IMG/VR virus record: IMGVR_UViG_3300034071_002652 | Location: 24,440-88,439 of that record | Strand: one strand, 5' to 3' | DNA length: 64,000 nt | Origin: a virus | The notes under the pieces: model-generated | Databases searched by the model: none | The model's input: only the letters and a program-made list of their open reading frames with translations | What the model was told of the DNA's origin: nothing | Translations under genes and position numbers: made by a program | In this document: positions 55,337 through 63,571 of the stretch, piece after piece | How positions within the stretch are numbered: the first letter of the stretch is position 1 | How the letters are laid out: each line of letters opens with the position of its first letter

Positions 55337-57190
55337 ATGGGAGCATTATTAGAAAGTGGTTTAGTTGGTAACATTGGTCTTAAGCACCTTAAAGTTATCA
55401 AAGAAGACACTATAAACAAATGGGACAAACTTGGTTTCTTGGAAGGATTGGGCGGACACCTAAAAGAAAACATGGCTCAACTTTATGAGAACCAAGCATC
55501 TCACTTAATTAACGAAGCGGCATCAACAGATTCTTCAGGTTCATTCGAAACTGTTGTATTCCCTATCATCAGAAGAGTTTTCTCAAAACTTTTGGCTAAT
55601 GATATCGTTTCTGTTCAGGCGATGAACTTACCAATCGGTAAACTTTTCTACTTCGTACCTAAGATTCAGGCTTATGAGGTTGGTGGAACTAATGCTGATG
55701 GAGGTGGTATTCACTACGGACCTATCGGTGCTGTTGACGGACCAACTCAAGCAGAATCAAGTGCTGGTTACAATAACAACCAAAAAAACCTTTACGATAG
55801 ATTCTACGAAGGTAATGAGGCAGCTTTAGATCCTCCTGGTCTTTTTGATTATTCAAAAGGAGCGTTCTCCGCGATCACTAAAAACGCAACAACTGTTGTT
55901 TGGTCTAACGGTACATTAATACCAGGGGCTTACACTTTGACAGGTGGACAAGTTGCTGCAACAGGTGCGGACGGAGGTCCTGTTTACAGAAAAGCTTTGA
56001 TTGTTATGTCAGGTTTCTCTTCAGCAGGTGCTGGTAAATTGATCGGACCTGATGGTCAAGAAATGGACAACGAATCTTTCCTTTCTGACTTGAGAGTCAA
56101 TGCAAAATCAACAGGTGCGTTCTCAGGTATGGGATCTGGTGATCTTCTTTTCAGAGTTGTTACTCAGAAGTATGGTAAGGGTATTGTTCAATACGGATCA
56201 CAACAATCAACAACCTTCTACAGTGGTTCTTACCCTGGAAACGGTGGTGCGTACGACAACCTCTGTGACGCTACAGGATTGATCTACTTGGAAGTTGATC
56301 TACAACAACCATGTGCTATCGGAGCGGCATCATTGGATGGTTACTCGGGTCTCACTTTGACCGTTGCAGGTACTGCAACCGCAGGATCTCAATTTGAATG
56401 TACTTTCAGAGTTTATCAGGAATTGGAATTTGAAGATAAGATTGGTGAAGTTTCATTTGATCTTGAATCAGTTACCGTTTCTGTAACCGAAAGAAAGTTG
56501 AGAGCACAATGGTCACCTGAACTCGCTCAAGACGTTGCCGCTTTCCACAACATTGACGCTGAGGCTGAATTGACAGCGTTGTTGTCAGAACAAGTCGCAG
56601 CTGAAATCGATAGAGAAATCTTGAGAGACTTGAGAAAAGGTGCAGCGTGGCAGTTGAGATGGGACTACAACGGTTGGAAGAGAGGTACAACCGCTAACCC
56701 ATTGACACAGTACACACAGAAGGATTGGAACCAAACATTGATCACTGCGATCAACCAACTTTCTGCACAAATCCACAAATCAACATTGAGAGGTGGTGCT
56801 AACTGGATCGTTGTTTCGTCCGAAGTTTCAGCTATTTTTGATGACTTGGAATACTTCCACGTTTCAAACGCAGCTCCTGAACAGGATCAATACAACATGG
56901 GTATTGAAAGAGTTGGTACATTGTCTGGTAGATACCAGGTTTACCGTGACCCATACTTCCCACCAAACCAAATCTTGATTGGTCACAAGGGAACGTCATT
57001 ACTTGACACAGGTTACGTTTACGCACCATACGTACCACTTCAGTTGACACCAACTATGTATAACCCATTCAACTTCACCCCAATCAAGGGTATCATGACT
57101 AGATACGCTAAGAAGATGGTGAACAACAGATTCTATGGTAGAATCACAGTTGATGGTGTTAGAACATTTGACCTTAGAGAATTGAGATAA
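55337..57190 (+). CDS. Major capsid protein (T4 gp23-like)
   Basis: 617 aa. The N-terminal propeptide is MGALLESG...; LYENQASHLINEAASTDSSGSFETVVFPIIRRVF matches the gp23 cleavage region. The likely cut is after Glu60 in LINE, as T4 gp23 is cut after its 65-residue propeptide. A long insertion (about 110-330) corresponds to the gp23 insertion domain. The C-terminal HK97 core (LTALLSEQVAAEIDREILRDLRKGA... YAPYVPLQLTPTMYNPFNFTP) is typical. Better-balanced codon use than neighbours fits very high expression. Confidence 0.93.
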   Translation: MGALLESGLVGNIGLKHLKVIKEDTINKWDKLGFLEGLGGHLKENMAQLYENQASHLINEAASTDSSGSFETVVFPIIRRVFSKLLANDIVSVQAMNLPIGKLFYFVPKIQAYEVGGTNADGGGIHYGPIGAVDGPTQAESSAGYNNNQKNLYDRFYEGNEAALDPPGLFDYSKGAFSAITKNATTVVWSNGTLIPGAYTLTGGQVAATGADGGPVYRKALIVMSGFSSAGAGKLIGPDGQEMDNESFLSDLRVNAKSTGAFSGMGSGDLLFRVVTQKYGKGIVQYGSQQSTTFYSGSYPGNGGAYDNLCDATGLIYLEVDLQQPCAIGAASLDGYSGLTLTVAGTATAGSQFECTFRVYQELEFEDKIGEVSFDLESVTVSVTERKLRAQWSPELAQDVAAFHNIDAEAELTALLSEQVAAEIDREILRDLRKGAAWQLRWDYNGWKRGTTANPLTQYTQKDWNQTLITAINQLSAQIHKSTLRGGANWIVVSSEVSAIFDDLEYFHVSNAAPEQDQYNMGIERVGTLSGRYQVYRDPYFPPNQILIGHKGTSLLDTGYVYAPYVPLQLTPTMYNPFNFTPIKGIMTRYAKKMVNNRFYGRITVDGVRTFDLRELR

Positions 57191-57210
57191 TTAATTCATA
57201 ACACAAAGAA

Positions 57211-57236
57211 AAAGGGAACTTCGGTTCCCTTTTTTT
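57211..57236. terminator. Bidirectional terminator after the capsid gene
   Basis: AAGGGAAC/GTTCCCTT stem with a TTCG tetraloop and seven T on plus; an A-rich left side also serves the convergent minus gene. Confidence 0.88.
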
Positions 57237-57459
57237 ATTCCTCAGAATTTCTGATTTTTCTTATAGATTTACTTATAATTTCAGCCTCTTCCAAACTCAG
57301 AATACCCTTCCCCTGTGCGTATTCACAGCACCACATCAAACAGAACATGGATTGTTCAACAGTAAGATTATCTATAAACTTATTCAAATCATCAATTGTG
57401 TAATAATTCAGAGTATTGAATAAAATACCGAGTGGTTTTTGTTCTTCTTGATTTTCCAT
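57235..57459 (-). CDS. Small protein of unknown function
   Basis: 74 aa from the ATG at 57459 (MENQEEQKP). Acidic, with LTVEQSMFCLMWCCEYAQGKGILSLEEAEIISKSIRKI forming two helices and three Cys. No family is recognised. It is divergent from the 57503 gene. Confidence 0.5.
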   Translation of the reverse strand: MENQEEQKPLGILFNTLNYYTIDDLNKFIDNLTVEQSMFCLMWCCEYAQGKGILSLEEAEIISKSIRKIRNSEE

Positions 57460-57484
57460 AGGTAAAAAATACAATTTTTCGTTA

Positions 57485-57491
57485 TATTTAT
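57485..57491 (+). promoter_or_regulatory. TATTTAT motif
   Basis: GTTATATTTATCAATAAA lies 11 bases before the ATG at 57503. Confidence 0.5.
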
Positions 57492-57502
57492 CAATAAAAA
57501 AG

Positions 57503-58405
57503 ATGTCTCAGTTAAAAGAAGATTTAGCGGTTTGGTTTGGTAAAAAGAAAAAATCTAAAGGATCAAAACAACCACAAGGTCCGTGGGTAAATATATGTAA
57601 AAAAAAGGAAGGTGGTGGTCATCCCCCCTGTGGAAGAGATGAGGGTGAAACAAAAGGTTATCCTGTATGTAGGGCTAGATCTGTGGCTTCCAAAATGAGT
57701 GAAGAAGAAAAGAAATCCGCTTGTGCAAGAAAAAGAGCAAAAGAAAAGAAAGATCCTCAATCAGGGAAGGGACAAAAACCAACAAGAATTCAAATAAAAG
57801 GATACAAAAAAGAATCAGTTATGGATAAAAAGCCAATTTTTGAGTGGAAAACTCTCAACGAAAATAAGATTGTTTTGAGTGAAGAAATGAAATATCATAT
57901 AGATAATAATATTTCAATTCACGAAAATGTTTTTAGGATGGGATCTGACAAATATTTCTCTTTATTTAGAGAGGCAAGAAGTTTAGGTTATGAAAACTTC
58001 ACCAATCAAGTGGACAGATGGTTAATCAAAAATACTGATATCGGATTGTTTGAACTTTATGAAGGGGAATTGGTTCCTTTGGATGTCCCGATGTTGTATG
58101 AAGCTGAATATCAGGGAAAAAAGGTTCAATTAAATAAACCTATGAGAGGTGGTAGTGGTGGAAAAAAGTTCAAGGTTTATGTAAAAGATCCAAAGACGGG
58201 TAATGTAAAAAAAGTTTCCTTTGGTGCAGCCGGAGGTGGTGGATCTTTGGCCGTTAAATTAAAAGATCCTGCGGCTAAGAGATCATTTGCTGCAAGACAC
58301 AAGTGTCATACAACCAAAGACAAAACAACTGCATCTTATTGGGCTTGTCGTTTACCAAGATATGCAAAGTCTTTAGGATTAAGTGGTGGTGGAACATGGT
58401 GGTAA
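57503..58405 (+). CDS. Phage protein with DUF5872-like N-terminus and conserved Cys/Trp C-terminus
   Basis: 300 aa. The N-terminal 75 residues are basic with GPWVNICKKKEGGGHPPCGR and KGYPVCRARSVASKMSEEEK, a Cys pattern like DUF5872. The C-terminal 80 residues (KLKDPAAKRSFAARHKCHTTKDKTTASYWACRLPRY) are a small Cys/Trp domain seen in many T4-like marine phages. The middle contains LNENK and a helical linker. It follows the capsid operon; a virion protein is likely. The cupin gene starts 10 bases before its stop. Confidence 0.6.
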   Translation: MSQLKEDLAVWFGKKKKSKGSKQPQGPWVNICKKKEGGGHPPCGRDEGETKGYPVCRARSVASKMSEEEKKSACARKRAKEKKDPQSGKGQKPTRIQIKGYKKESVMDKKPIFEWKTLNENKIVLSEEMKYHIDNNISIHENVFRMGSDKYFSLFREARSLGYENFTNQVDRWLIKNTDIGLFELYEGELVPLDVPMLYEAEYQGKKVQLNKPMRGGSGGKKFKVYVKDPKTGNVKKVSFGAAGGGGSLAVKLKDPAAKRSFAARHKCHTTKDKTTASYWACRLPRYAKSLGLSGGGTWW

Positions 58406-58665
58406 ATCCTTATCAGGAAGAAGTAAATGACAGTATAATCACTCGTGTTTTCAAAGAAAATGTTGAGAGTGATGAACTGGTATGGCATCGTGATAGAAAC
58501 GACCGTATCGTGGAGATATTGGAGTCTGACGGGTGGTATTTTCAATTTGAAGATCAACTACCAACAGAAATGAAAAAAGGGGATGTATTGAACATCCCCA
58601 AAGAAAGTTATCACCGAATTATCAAAGGTTCAAATGATTTGATTGTGAAGATTTACGAAATTTGA
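58396..58665 (+). CDS. Cupin-like small protein
   Basis: 89 aa from the ATG at 58396. VWHRDRNDRIVEILESDGWYFQFEDQLPTEMKKGDVLNIPKESYHRIIKGSNDLIVKIYEI gives the two cupin motifs: an HxD strand and a late PxxxxH strand. Single-domain cupins bind metals or small ligands; similar cupins are common in phage genomes near structural genes. The role is unknown. It overlaps the end of the previous gene and converges with the 58622 gene. Confidence 0.65.
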   Translation: MVVNPYQEEVNDSIITRVFKENVESDELVWHRDRNDRIVEILESDGWYFQFEDQLPTEMKKGDVLNIPKESYHRIIKGSNDLIVKIYEI

Positions 58666-58798
58666 TTTGGTAGTGTGATGAAGACATTAGATCTTCGTGA
58701 AATAAATTAAAATAATCTAATGCTGAATCCGCAGATTGAGCCTCTGTTTGGTTAATAACTTTTCCTTCCTTAATTAGTTCATAGGTCCGATAATTCAT
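58622..58798 (-). CDS. Small protein of unknown function
   Basis: 58 aa from the ATG at 58798 (MNYRTYELIKEGKVIN), polar and basic at the end. A TATTTATTGA motif (58816-58822) lies 17 bases before it. It overlaps the cupin gene tail by 44 bases. No family is recognised. Confidence 0.45.
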   Translation of the reverse strand: MNYRTYELIKEGKVINQTEAQSADSALDYFNLFHEDLMSSSHYQIKFRKSSQSNHLNL

Positions 58799-58845
58799 TG
58801 TTATGGGATTTGTCAATAAATACACAAAAATCTGTAATATTTACA

Positions 58846-61629
58846 TCAGTTGAAATTATATTTCAAACTAAAGTTGACATTTGACCCCATCCTTGTTTCT
58901 TGCCATCTGTTGTCCCCCTCATCCAATTTTTCATTACCGTTAAGATCTTGGAACATTACCAAATCTTGTGAGAGTAAATCTCTAACATTAAACTTCATTT
59001 CAACATTTCCGAATTTTTTGGAAACCTGAAGATCAATCAAATTTCTTCCATTTTCCCAAACCGATGGTTCTTGAATATTTCCGACGATGAAGATTCTCGG
59101 ACCAACCATATTGTAACTTGCGGAAATATTCCAATTATTTTGTGTGTTATATAACAAACCGAAGTTATAAACATAAGGTGATTGACCTTGTAGTGGTCTT
59201 CCATTTTCAGATCCTTCAAATCCATTCAAATCAACTTCAGATTGAACCAATGAAACATTGGATGTAAGATTTAGATTGTCAATCAGATTTATTTTACCTT
59301 CAAATTCAATACCTCTGATAAACGCACTTTGAACATTTGAATAATAAATCTCTGGTGCTCCTGAAACACCAGTTCTATTAATCAATTCAATTGGATTGGT
59401 CAGGTTTTTGTTGAATATTGAAATAGAAAAAATATCATTTAGATCGGGATAAAACTCAAACCTTACTTCTTGGTTATTTATTTTGGTTCTCTCCAAATAT
59501 GGATTTCCTGTTATAATATTATCTTGAATAAAGTTGTAGAAGGTGAAGGGTGCAAGTTCTCTAAATTCAGGTCTTGAAACACTTGAATATAGGGACGACC
59601 TGAGTTGGGTCTTGTCATTTATTGTATAAACAAAATTAAATGAAGGTAAGAAGTCAGTTATATTACTATTGATATGAATTGGTTTATTTGAACCAAATTC
59701 TGTGTAGAAAAAGTTTTGATTGTAATTTTCAACTCTTAACCCATATATAAATCTGAATGATCTATATTTTGTATCAAATGATGTATATCCCACCCCTAAT
59801 GTGGAGTTTGCGTTATAACTATCATCCACGTTGGTTGATTCATCTAATTTGAATCCACCCATCCCATTATCCAATAGTCCCATATTTTCTTGTGAAAAAA
59901 TCTGACTTGGATCCAATAGAAGTAATGAACTATCAAAATAACCGTTTTGTGGTTTGTATTGTGAATAACCTAAGTTACGGGAGATAAAATTTCTATCTCT
60001 GTGTTGATATATCCCTCCTATCTTCACTTCATTTTCAAATGAACCGAGTGTTATATTTCTTGACCAATCTAATTTTCCTGAATATAGATCTTCATCTGAA
60101 TAAGACCAAAACATATTTCCCGCAGCGGTGGGAATAGTTCCATTTGATTGTATAACTGCGGTATATTGTGTATTTGAATCATCTTCATTCAAAGAATATT
60201 TTCGATAAACTATTCTTCTTAAGTTTGGAATATCTCTTTTAACATTGTTGTAACTCAAATTCCAATTCAACTTTGAATTTATGATGTTGTGAGTTCCAAT
60301 TAACTGTTGTGATAAAAAGTTATTTTGTGTGTACCAAAAATTTGTGGATTTTTCCCATTGTCTTGGGTCATTATCCATTTCCCTTACACCTTGTCTTACA
60401 TTGACTCTATCTTCAGAATTTATGGTGTAAAAGTTCTTTAATTTTATGGTATTGTTAGGATTTAATAACAAAGAAAAATTAAGAAGACCACTGTTTGCAA
60501 TATTGTGAACAAAAACTGAATCATTAAGTTCCATCTTTTGAACAACTTCCAAACTTTGTTCTTCAAAATCTCTTCTTGTTGTAGTGGTAGTATTGAACTG
60601 ACTTGAATAATTATAAGCTCCACTTAAAAGAAGGGTTCTACTTCCAAATGAATAATTTTTTCCTACTGAATATTGAAAAGTAGAAGATACAGGTGCTTTT
60701 CTTGAATATGTTGACCAATCGGTTTGAATCAACGATGCAAGTTCGGACCTTTCTTGTTTGGATAAATTTACAAACTCAGAAGTGTTTGGAATATTGTCGG
60801 GTAAACATCTAAATTCCGATCCCAACCCAATTGGATCCATCGGACTCCCTCTGTAAGTTCCAAAGTCTTGGAAGGTGGTCATCGTATTGAATGATGTTCC
60901 GATCTGAAAATTCTGATATGTCACTTCCTTCGGATCTGTTGTATTGATGTTAATTAAACCACCTGAGAATTCACCAGAGAGATCAGGTGAAGACGATTTA
61001 TTAACATACAAGTTGTCAATCATATTGGAAGGAAACAAATCAAATGAAAATGCTCTTCTATCTGATTCGGTTGAAGGAAGAGGAGTTCCGTTGATATAAG
61101 CGAAGTTATATCTATCGTTTAAACCTCTGATAATCACAAATTTATTTTCTTGTATCGTTACACCCCCCACTCTTTTGAATACATCGGATGCTTTAGCGTC
61201 GGGTGTTTTACTGAAAACCTCCGAAGAAACACCATCAATAACTGATGCTGATCTTTTTTGTAAAGCAATCATCTGTGTTGTTGATTGTTGATTCGCTTGA
61301 GCAACAACTGTAGCCTCACCTATTTCCAAAAAGACGGGGTTGAGAGATACATCAACAACCCCACTTTTTCCAACCATATTTATACTTTGAACCGAAGTGT
61401 CATAACCGATAAAACTGAATCTAACATTATAAACCCCTGAAGGAATATTTTGAATTGAGAAGTTTCCATCAAGGTCACTCATCGTTCCTTTACCTAATTC
61501 CTCAATATATACCGTTGCACCAATCAACGACTCCCGTGATTGAGAGTCGTTGACCGTGCCAGATAAATTATATTGTGAAAATAAACAAAAAGGTAAGAAT
61601 AAAAATATAAATAAGTTGAAGTATTTCAT
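58846..61629 (-). CDS. TonB-dependent outer-membrane receptor with carboxypeptidase-like N-terminal domain
   Basis: 927 aa. Signal peptide about 1-18 (FLFLPFCLFSQ). A CarboxypepD_reg-like domain (about 20-105) reads LSGTVNDSQSRESLIGATVYIEELGKGTMSDLDGNFSIQNIPSG. A plug domain (about 115-230) has SDVFKRVGGVTIQENKFVIIRGLNDRYN and FPSNMIDNLYVNKSSSPDLSGEFSGGLININT. The 22-strand-type barrel runs to the C-terminal aromatic (KYNFN). Such receptors import large nutrients with TonB. It follows the T9SS cargo by 1 base. It is flanked by phage genes, an unusual cargo for a lytic-type phage. Confidence 0.9.
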   Translation of the reverse strand: MKYFNLFIFLFLPFCLFSQYNLSGTVNDSQSRESLIGATVYIEELGKGTMSDLDGNFSIQNIPSGVYNVRFSFIGYDTSVQSINMVGKSGVVDVSLNPVFLEIGEATVVAQANQQSTTQMIALQKRSASVIDGVSSEVFSKTPDAKASDVFKRVGGVTIQENKFVIIRGLNDRYNFAYINGTPLPSTESDRRAFSFDLFPSNMIDNLYVNKSSSPDLSGEFSGGLININTTDPKEVTYQNFQIGTSFNTMTTFQDFGTYRGSPMDPIGLGSEFRCLPDNIPNTSEFVNLSKQERSELASLIQTDWSTYSRKAPVSSTFQYSVGKNYSFGSRTLLLSGAYNYSSQFNTTTTTRRDFEEQSLEVVQKMELNDSVFVHNIANSGLLNFSLLLNPNNTIKLKNFYTINSEDRVNVRQGVREMDNDPRQWEKSTNFWYTQNNFLSQQLIGTHNIINSKLNWNLSYNNVKRDIPNLRRIVYRKYSLNEDDSNTQYTAVIQSNGTIPTAAGNMFWSYSDEDLYSGKLDWSRNITLGSFENEVKIGGIYQHRDRNFISRNLGYSQYKPQNGYFDSSLLLLDPSQIFSQENMGLLDNGMGGFKLDESTNVDDSYNANSTLGVGYTSFDTKYRSFRFIYGLRVENYNQNFFYTEFGSNKPIHINSNITDFLPSFNFVYTINDKTQLRSSLYSSVSRPEFRELAPFTFYNFIQDNIITGNPYLERTKINNQEVRFEFYPDLNDIFSISIFNKNLTNPIELINRTGVSGAPEIYYSNVQSAFIRGIEFEGKINLIDNLNLTSNVSLVQSEVDLNGFEGSENGRPLQGQSPYVYNFGLLYNTQNNWNISASYNMVGPRIFIVGNIQEPSVWENGRNLIDLQVSKKFGNVEMKFNVRDLLSQDLVMFQDLNGNEKLDEGDNRWQETRMGSNVNFSLKYNFN

Positions 61630-61630
61630 T

Positions 61631-63223
61631 TTACTTTTGTATTACAAACTTCTGAACATCGTTGGATGTTTGAATGAAATAAATTCCATCTTCAAAGTTT
61701 GAAAGATTGATTGTGGTTGGTGCATAATCCTCATAAACTCTTTGACCCACCTGATTCATCACGAAGATAGGAGTTCTATTTGGTGAAACAACATTCAAAA
61801 AGTCAGATGTTGGGTTGGGGTAAATTGTGAAGTTGGATGTGGGTTCATCTTCAACACCGATCACAACAGGGTTAGATAAAAGTGGATGTGTGAAATCCGC
61901 TCCCAAAGCTGGTGAATTGCTTTCGCTAAGTCTAGCATCAGGAGTCAAACCCAAATCAACAAACAAATTAACCCAATCAATTTGTTCAATTGTTGTTGTT
62001 GAGTCGTTGTTGTTTACACCAAAGAATGAATTGTAAAAATCTTCCGTTCCTGAAACACAATTTGAACCAACAGGAAGATCTGCCAAAATATTGTTAGCAA
62101 AAACCAAATCTCCGTTTGTTACATTGACTTGGGTTGAAGTGCCCTCAATAGAAACACCTTTTTCCCAACCTGTAACCAAAGAGTTGAATACAGAAGTTGA
62201 AGTGTTTCTTCTTAATCTAAAAGCCTTCTCAAAAGTTTCTCCGTTTGGAAGGTCATCGGTGATATCATCACCAAACGGCCCAACCAAAGTTACATTAGAA
62301 AAAACAGGTGAGGTTAGGGGTTCATTAGCAGATCCTTGACCATCGTTGTCTGATTCAAATGCGTTGGAGTCACCGACTGCATCATACATATATTTGTTTC
62401 TGATGGACAAAACAAATTGAACTTTTCCTCTGTAACCAAAGTCGGTATCAAAATCATCATCAATACCACTATAAGCGATGAGGTGTTTGCAATTTACAGT
62501 TCCACCGAACCATTCAAATGAATCATCACCTGAATAAGATACTTGAAGATTATTCACATAAGTTCCTGAACCTACAGAACCAAAGGTAATTCCGTTGATT
62601 TCTTTGTTTGGTTCAAGAGCGATACCACAAAATTCTACTCTAACATATTCTAATATACCTGAGTTGTCATTATCATCAGTTCCACCGTATTCAGTATCCA
62701 AAGAGGCTGGAATACCTTCAATATTTGCAATACCGCCAGGTTGATTGTTGATCGCATTACCCAAAATAACTAATCCTCCCCAATCACCCTCAGCTCTCTC
62801 ACCCACAGGTTGATTGGATGTAAAAACGATGGGTTGGTCTTGTGTCCCTTGTGCAATAATTTTTGAACCTTTTGTTACAATCAAAGTTGCTTGTGTGGAT
62901 GCGTCTCCTCTGATAATTGTTCCTGGTTGAATTGTCAAAACCGCACCATTCTTGACATATACTTTGTTTTGGAGTTCAACAACACCTCCGATGGTTGTAT
63001 TTACCGTAATATCTGAAGAAAGGATCATAGACGGGGTTGGGTATTCTGTGTTTTGTGGATCCCAATTTGTCCATCCATAAGTCCAATCAGTTGCTGTTGT
63101 GTTGTCAGTTACAGGGAAGGCACCTCTGTAGTTTACATAATCCCAAGTCCATTCTTGAGCATTAGTTGTCAAAAGACCCATAAATAGTGACAGGGTCAGC
63201 AAAATTTGTTTTCTCATAATCAT
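61631..63223 (-). CDS. Secreted protein with T9SS type A sorting domain
   Basis: 530 aa. Signal peptide MRKQILLTLSLFMGLLTTNA. The body is beta-helix/beta-rich repeats of Asn/Gly turns (EYPTPSMILSSDITVNTTIGGVVELQNKVYVKNGAVL). The C-terminal 75 residues start with SNFTIYPNPTSDFLNVV and end DGIYFIQTSNDVQKFVIQK, the T9SS type A sorting signature. The protein would be exported across the Bacteroidota outer membrane. It stands directly upstream of the TonB receptor; such secreted-protein plus receptor pairs are common in Flavobacteriia. The likely start is the second or third Met. Confidence 0.85.
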   Translation of the reverse strand: MIMRKQILLTLSLFMGLLTTNAQEWTWDYVNYRGAFPVTDNTTATDWTYGWTNWDPQNTEYPTPSMILSSDITVNTTIGGVVELQNKVYVKNGAVLTIQPGTIIRGDASTQATLIVTKGSKIIAQGTQDQPIVFTSNQPVGERAEGDWGGLVILGNAINNQPGGIANIEGIPASLDTEYGGTDDNDNSGILEYVRVEFCGIALEPNKEINGITFGSVGSGTYVNNLQVSYSGDDSFEWFGGTVNCKHLIAYSGIDDDFDTDFGYRGKVQFVLSIRNKYMYDAVGDSNAFESDNDGQGSANEPLTSPVFSNVTLVGPFGDDITDDLPNGETFEKAFRLRRNTSTSVFNSLVTGWEKGVSIEGTSTQVNVTNGDLVFANNILADLPVGSNCVSGTEDFYNSFFGVNNNDSTTTIEQIDWVNLFVDLGLTPDARLSESNSPALGADFTHPLLSNPVVIGVEDEPTSNFTIYPNPTSDFLNVVSPNRTPIFVMNQVGQRVYEDYAPTTINLSNFEDGIYFIQTSNDVQKFVIQK

Positions 63224-63316
63224 CTTTTTTTAAATTTATTGTAAATTATACGTCTATAATTACAATAGGTCAAAAGAAGGTTGTTAAGAGAAAGTTAAGT
63301 AAATAATAATAAGGGG

Positions 63317-63571
63317 TTATTTTTTACCTTTACAGTAGGATCCTGAACATCTTTTCTTACCATCAAGACCTGGCATCCTTCCTTTACACACTTGAACCGC
63401 ATATCCATTAGCATATGCACTTGGATATACATCATATTTTGCTTTAGCTGCTGATATACCACGAGAACATAACTTATTTGATTTTTTCTTCTTCTCGGTA
63501 ATGTAAGCTTCAATAAGGAATCTTCTCAAGATTTCTTTCATATCTTCATTATTTAAAATAATTTTACTCAT
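63317..63571 (-). CDS. Small phage protein with conserved YPSAYANGYA domain and LxE start
   Basis: 84 aa. The helix MKEILRRFLIEAYITEKKKK has an LIE site and a basic tail. Then KYDVYPSAYANGYAVQVCKGRMPGLDG matches a short Cys-containing domain that is frequent in proteins of large marine phages. The last 20 residues are Lys/Cys-rich. It confirms phage sequence on the far side of the receptor genes. It overlaps the upstream gene stop by 4 bases. Confidence 0.65.
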   Translation of the reverse strand: MSKIILNNEDMKEILRRFLIEAYITEKKKKSNKLCSRGISAAKAKYDVYPSAYANGYAVQVCKGRMPGLDGKKRCSGSYCKGKK

